A stretch of 8,669 nt of DNA, from contig DJFA01000044.1 in NCBI GenBank assembly GCA_002431975.1, positions 1 through 8,669 of the forward strand. Direction: 5' to 3'. The position numbers and the translations under genes are program-made. The stretch comes from Ruminococcus sp. UBA5884. Its GTDB lineage: Bacteria; Bacillota; Clostridia; Oscillospirales; Ruminococcaceae. The notes below the pieces were generated by a model that saw nothing but the letters and a program-made list of their open reading frames with translations, made no database searches and was not told where the DNA came from. Positions 5,811 through 8,669 of the stretch are shown here, piece by piece; the first letter of the stretch is position 1; each line of letters begins with the position of its first letter.

Positions 5811-5947
5811 CACGGCGTTTATCATGGATTATTATTCCATTAATTTTGTGGTTTCTGTCATTGGAAAGCCCGTATAAGATTGATTCTATGTATATTTTTC
5901 ATAAAATATATGCTTAAAAAGTTTTTGAGATGTTAACTATTTGTCTA

Positions 5948-5976
5948 TTGAATTTATATTTCAGATGTGCTAATAT
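5948..5976 (+). promoter_or_regulatory. Promoter of the nrdDG operon
   Basis: The -35 box TTGAAT (5948-5953) and the -10 box TAATAT (5971-5976) are 17 nt apart, and TG at 5968-5969 makes it an extended -10 promoter. Transcription should start near 5983, about 30 nt before the nrdD ATG. No clear NrdR box pair was found around it. Confidence 0.65.
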
Positions 5977-6012
5977 AAACAGGTACACGTTTTTAGTATT
6001 GGAGGTTTTTTC

Positions 6013-8133
6013 ATGATTAAGGTTGTTAAAAAAGACGGAACAAAAGAAGAATTCAATGTCCAGAAGGTAATTACTGCGGTGAATAAATCCGCATTCAGAG
6101 CATTGATAAAATTCACTGAAAAAGACCTTGATTTTATATGCAGCTTTGTTACTGAACAGGTTGAAAAGCTCGGCAAAGATGAAGTACATATCGCTGAAAT
6201 GCATAACATCGTTGAAACTGCCCTTGACAGCGTAAACCCGAAAGTTGCAAAAAGTTATCGTGACTACAGGAACTATAAACAGGATTTCGTGCATATGCTT
6301 GATGAAGTATATCAGAAAAGTCAGTCAATCATGTATATAGGCGATAAGGAAAACAGCAACTCTGACAGTGCTTTGGTTTCGACTAAAAGAAGCCTTATTT
6401 TCAATCAGCTCAATAAGGAACTCTATCAGAAATTTTTCCTTACAACAGAGGAACTTCAGGCTTGCCGTGACGGATATATCTATATTCATGATATGTCCGC
6501 AAGACGTGACACAATGAACTGCTGTCTTTTTGATGTCGAAAAGGTGCTTAAAGGCGGATTTGAAATGGGTAATCTCTGGTATAATGAACCAAAAACGCTT
6601 GCCGTTGCATTTGATGTTATAGGCGATATAGTATTATCTGCCGCAAGCCAGCAGTACGGAGGCTTTACCGTTTCATGCATTGACCAGCTCCTTGAACCGT
6701 ATGCAGAAAAAAGCTTTAAAAAGCAGTTTGACCGCTATAAAAGTCTTGGGCTTACAGATGAAATCGCTGAAAATGAAGCAATGAAGGATATTACTGTTGA
6801 TTTCAGACAGGGATTTCAGGGCTGGGAATATAAATTCAATACAGTAGCTTCAAGCCGTGGCGATTATCCTTTCATTACAATGACTATGGGTATCGGTACG
6901 GGAAAATTTGCAAAACTTGCAAGCCTTGAAATGCTTAGTGTAAGGAAAAACGGTCAGGGCAAAAAAGAATGCAAAAAACCTGTTCTTTTCCCGAAAATAG
7001 TATTTTTATATGATGAAAATCTGCATGGAGAAGGAAAACCTCTTTCTGATATATTTGAAGCAGCGGTTGACTGTTCAAGCAAGACTATGTATCCGGACTG
7101 GCTCAGCCTTACCGGAGAGGGATATGTAGCCTCGGTTTATAAAAAATACGGAAAAATAATCAGTCCTATGGGCTGCCGTGCATTCCTTTCACCATGGTTT
7201 GAAAGGGGAGGAATGAAGCCTGCCGATGAAAATGATGAACCTGTATTTGTCGGACGATTCAATATCGGTGCAGTAAGCCTTCATCTGCCGATGATATATG
7301 CAAAGGCTCAGAAGGAATCAAGAGATTTCTTTGAAGTGCTTGACTATTATCTTGAACTTATAAGACAGCTTCATATCAGAACATATGATTATCTTGGTGA
7401 AATGAAAGCCTCAACAAATCCTCTTGCATACTGTGAAGGCGGATTTTATGGCGGTCACCTCGGAATACATGACAAGATAAAGCCAATTCTCAAATCAGCA
7501 ACTGCTTCATTCGGAATAACTGCTCTCAATGAGCTTCAGGAGCTTTACAATAAAAAATCTCTTGTTGAAGACGGTGCATTTGCCATTAAAGTCATGGAAT
7601 ATATCAACTGCAAGGTGAATCAGTTCAAGGAGGAGGACGGCAATTTATATGCACTTTATGGAACTCCGGCTGAAAATCTCTGCGGACTTCAGGTAAAACA
7701 GTTCAGAAAAAAATATGGCATAATCGAAAATGTTTCCGACAGGGAATATGTTTCAAATTCATTCCATTGTCATGTAAGCGAGGATATTTCACCGATACAG
7801 AAACAGAATCTTGAAAAACGTTTCTGGAACCTTATGAACGGCGGAAAAATCCAGTATGTAAAATATCCTATTGACTATAACAGGGAAGCAGTTAAAACTC
7901 TTATAAGACGTGCTATGGATATGGGATTCTATGAAGGGGTAAATCTTTCACTTGCATATTGTGATGACTGCGGTTATCAGGAACTTGAAATGGACGTATG
8001 CCCTAAATGCGGAAGCAGAAATCTTACTAAAATCGAACGTATGAACGGATATCTTTCATATTCAAGAGTAAAAGGAGATACAAGACTCAATCAGGCTAAA
8101 ATGGCTGAAATTGCTGAAAGGAAAAGTATGTAA
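6013..8133 (+). CDS. nrdD: Anaerobic ribonucleoside-triphosphate reductase (class III)
   Basis: This 706-aa glycyl-radical enzyme reduces ribonucleotides (triphosphates in the class III family) to deoxyribonucleotides under anaerobic conditions. The N-terminal ATP-cone (about 2-92, KVVKKDGTKEEFNVQKV) is the usual allosteric domain sensing ATP/dATP. The catalytic barrel contains NCCLFD (C170, C171) and PMGCRAF (C388), the likely active-site cysteines. Near the C-terminus a zinc ribbon (C650-x2-C653 and C663-x2-C666) precedes the radical site RMNGYLS, with Gly679 the likely radical carrier. Many homologues read RxxGYLG, so the Ser after YL is a small variation. GGAGG at 6001-6005 fixes the start. 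The stop overlaps nrdG by one base (TAATG), so the subunits are co-translated. The protein looks complete. Confidence 0.96.
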   Translation: MIKVVKKDGTKEEFNVQKVITAVNKSAFRALIKFTEKDLDFICSFVTEQVEKLGKDEVHIAEMHNIVETALDSVNPKVAKSYRDYRNYKQDFVHMLDEVYQKSQSIMYIGDKENSNSDSALVSTKRSLIFNQLNKELYQKFFLTTEELQACRDGYIYIHDMSARRDTMNCCLFDVEKVLKGGFEMGNLWYNEPKTLAVAFDVIGDIVLSAASQQYGGFTVSCIDQLLEPYAEKSFKKQFDRYKSLGLTDEIAENEAMKDITVDFRQGFQGWEYKFNTVASSRGDYPFITMTMGIGTGKFAKLASLEMLSVRKNGQGKKECKKPVLFPKIVFLYDENLHGEGKPLSDIFEAAVDCSSKTMYPDWLSLTGEGYVASVYKKYGKIISPMGCRAFLSPWFERGGMKPADENDEPVFVGRFNIGAVSLHLPMIYAKAQKESRDFFEVLDYYLELIRQLHIRTYDYLGEMKASTNPLAYCEGGFYGGHLGIHDKIKPILKSATASFGITALNELQELYNKKSLVEDGAFAIKVMEYINCKVNQFKEEDGNLYALYGTPAENLCGLQVKQFRKKYGIIENVSDREYVSNSFHCHVSEDISPIQKQNLEKRFWNLMNGGKIQYVKYPIDYNREAVKTLIRRAMDMGFYEGVNLSLAYCDDCGYQELEMDVCPKCGSRNLTKIERMNGYLSYSRVKGDTRLNQAKMAEIAERKSM

Positions 8134-8624
8134 TGCGTTTTCATGATATATCCAGAGATAATATGCTTAATGGTGACGGGCTTAGGGCTGTTCTCTGGGT
8201 CGCAGGATGCAGTCATCAGTGCAAAGACTGCCATAATCCGATAACATGGGATATAAACGGGGGAGTGCCGTTTGATGAAGCGGCAGAGAAAGAGCTTTTT
8301 GAGGCTCTTTCTCCTTCATATATATCAGGTATAACATTCAGCGGAGGTGACCCTCTGCATATAAAAAACCGTGATGAAGTAGGCAGACTTATTGAAAAAA
8401 TACATAATGAAATGCCGTCAAAAACTATATGGCTTTATACAGGATATTTATGGGAGGAAATAATGCAGCTTGATTTCATAAAATATGTTGATGTCATAGT
8501 TGACGGAGAATTTATATCAGAACTCAAGGATAACAAGCTTCACTGGAGAGGAAGTTCAAATCAGAGAGTCATTGATGTTAAAAAATCCATTGATTCAGGT
8601 CATGCTGTGCTTTATTCAGATTAA
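8133..8624 (+). CDS. nrdG: Anaerobic RNR-activating protein (radical SAM)
   Basis: This 163-aa radical-SAM enzyme uses a [4Fe-4S] cluster and S-adenosylmethionine to install the glycyl radical on NrdD. The cluster motif CSHQCKDC gives C26-x3-C30-x2-C33, followed by HNP as usual in NrdG. FSGGDPL (69-75) is the SAM-binding GGE-type motif in its NrdG form. Near the C-terminus, WRGSSNQRVIDV (138-149) is characteristic of the family. The length is typical. The ATG shares its A with the nrdD stop codon, and AAAGGA (8117-8122) inside nrdD supplies the ribosome binding site, 10 nt upstream. It is the last gene of the operon; the palindromic repeat family starts 4 nt after its stop. Confidence 0.96.
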   Translation: MRFHDISRDNMLNGDGLRAVLWVAGCSHQCKDCHNPITWDINGGVPFDEAAEKELFEALSPSYISGITFSGGDPLHIKNRDEVGRLIEKIHNEMPSKTIWLYTGYLWEEIMQLDFIKYVDVIVDGEFISELKDNKLHWRGSSNQRVIDVKKSIDSGHAVLYSD

Positions 8625-8627
8625 TAT

Positions 8628-8669
8628 AACGCTAATTTAATGAATTTTTTCTGTAGGGGCGACCATTGG
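8628..8669. repeat. Dispersed palindromic repeat element, copy 2 (cut by window edge)
   Basis: AACGCTAATTTAATGA (8628-8643) matches the minus strand of 3546-3531 at 14 of 16 positions. The arm GTAGGGGCGA begins exactly 25 nt from the start of that block, as does the corresponding arm GCAGTGGCGA in copy 1. The sequence after the arm (CCATTGG) differs from copy 1, and the rest of the hairpin lies beyond the window. It starts 4 nt after the nrdG stop, the same placement as copy 1 after the feo operon. Confidence 0.7.

Noticed and set aside
5811..6012. NrdR boxes expected before an nrd operon
   Set aside because: I looked for a pair of 16-bp ACACWATATATWGTGT-like palindromes near the nrdD promoter and saw none; only AT-rich sequence and a weak 5-bp hairpin near 5824-5840.
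5914..6294. Minus-strand open reading frames across the nrdD start
   Set aside because: They run antisense through the nrdD promoter and ATP-cone, lack a ribosome binding site, and resemble no family I recognise.

Overview
The window looks like a chromosomal segment from an anaerobic, AT-rich, Gram-positive gut or rumen bacterium close to Ruminococcus (Oscillospiraceae, Clostridia). The main reasons are a secreted GH10 xylanase ending in a cellulosome-type dockerin, a clostridial Feo iron-uptake operon with its small Cys-rich partner, an oxygen-sensitive class III ribonucleotide reductase, strong GGAGG ribosome binding sites, and a SpoIIQ-like protein with a sporulation-type promoter. The genus is an inference; no rRNA or other marker is present.

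Layout, left to right. (1) Positions 1-857: a minus-strand gene for a membrane-anchored LytM/M23 protein resembling SpoIIQ. It is preceded by a sequence that fits the forespore sigma-F/sigma-G promoter consensus exactly, and a strong hairpin lies at its 3' end. (2) Positions 940-3417: a divergent plus-strand feo operon, feoA - feoB - FeoB-associated Cys-rich membrane peptide. The genes overlap, and the promoter carries a DtxR/IdeR-like palindrome at its start site. (3) Positions 3418-3748: a gene-free stretch holding a dispersed palindromic repeat, then a sigma-A promoter and a leader stem-loop. (4) Positions 3749-5810: a monocistronic xylanase gene (signal peptide, CBM22, GH10, Thr/Ser/Glu linker, dockerin) with its own terminator. 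(5) Positions 5948-8624: a promoter and the nrdD-nrdG operon (anaerobic ribonucleoside-triphosphate reductase and its radical-SAM activase). (6) Positions 8628-8669: the start of a second copy of the palindromic repeat, cut by the window edge.

The units appear to be independently transcribed. They share an anaerobic lifestyle: ferrous iron import feeds the Fe-S enzymes, including NrdG; NrdDG makes deoxynucleotides without oxygen; the xylanase acts outside the cell on plant hemicellulose. I see no CRISPR array, phage, transposase, tRNA or rRNA. No unmistakably new multi-gene system is visible. The least explained signals are the palindromic repeat, two copies of which start 3-4 bases after the last stop codon of an operon, the altered LytM active site under a forespore-type promoter, and the asymmetric dockerin.
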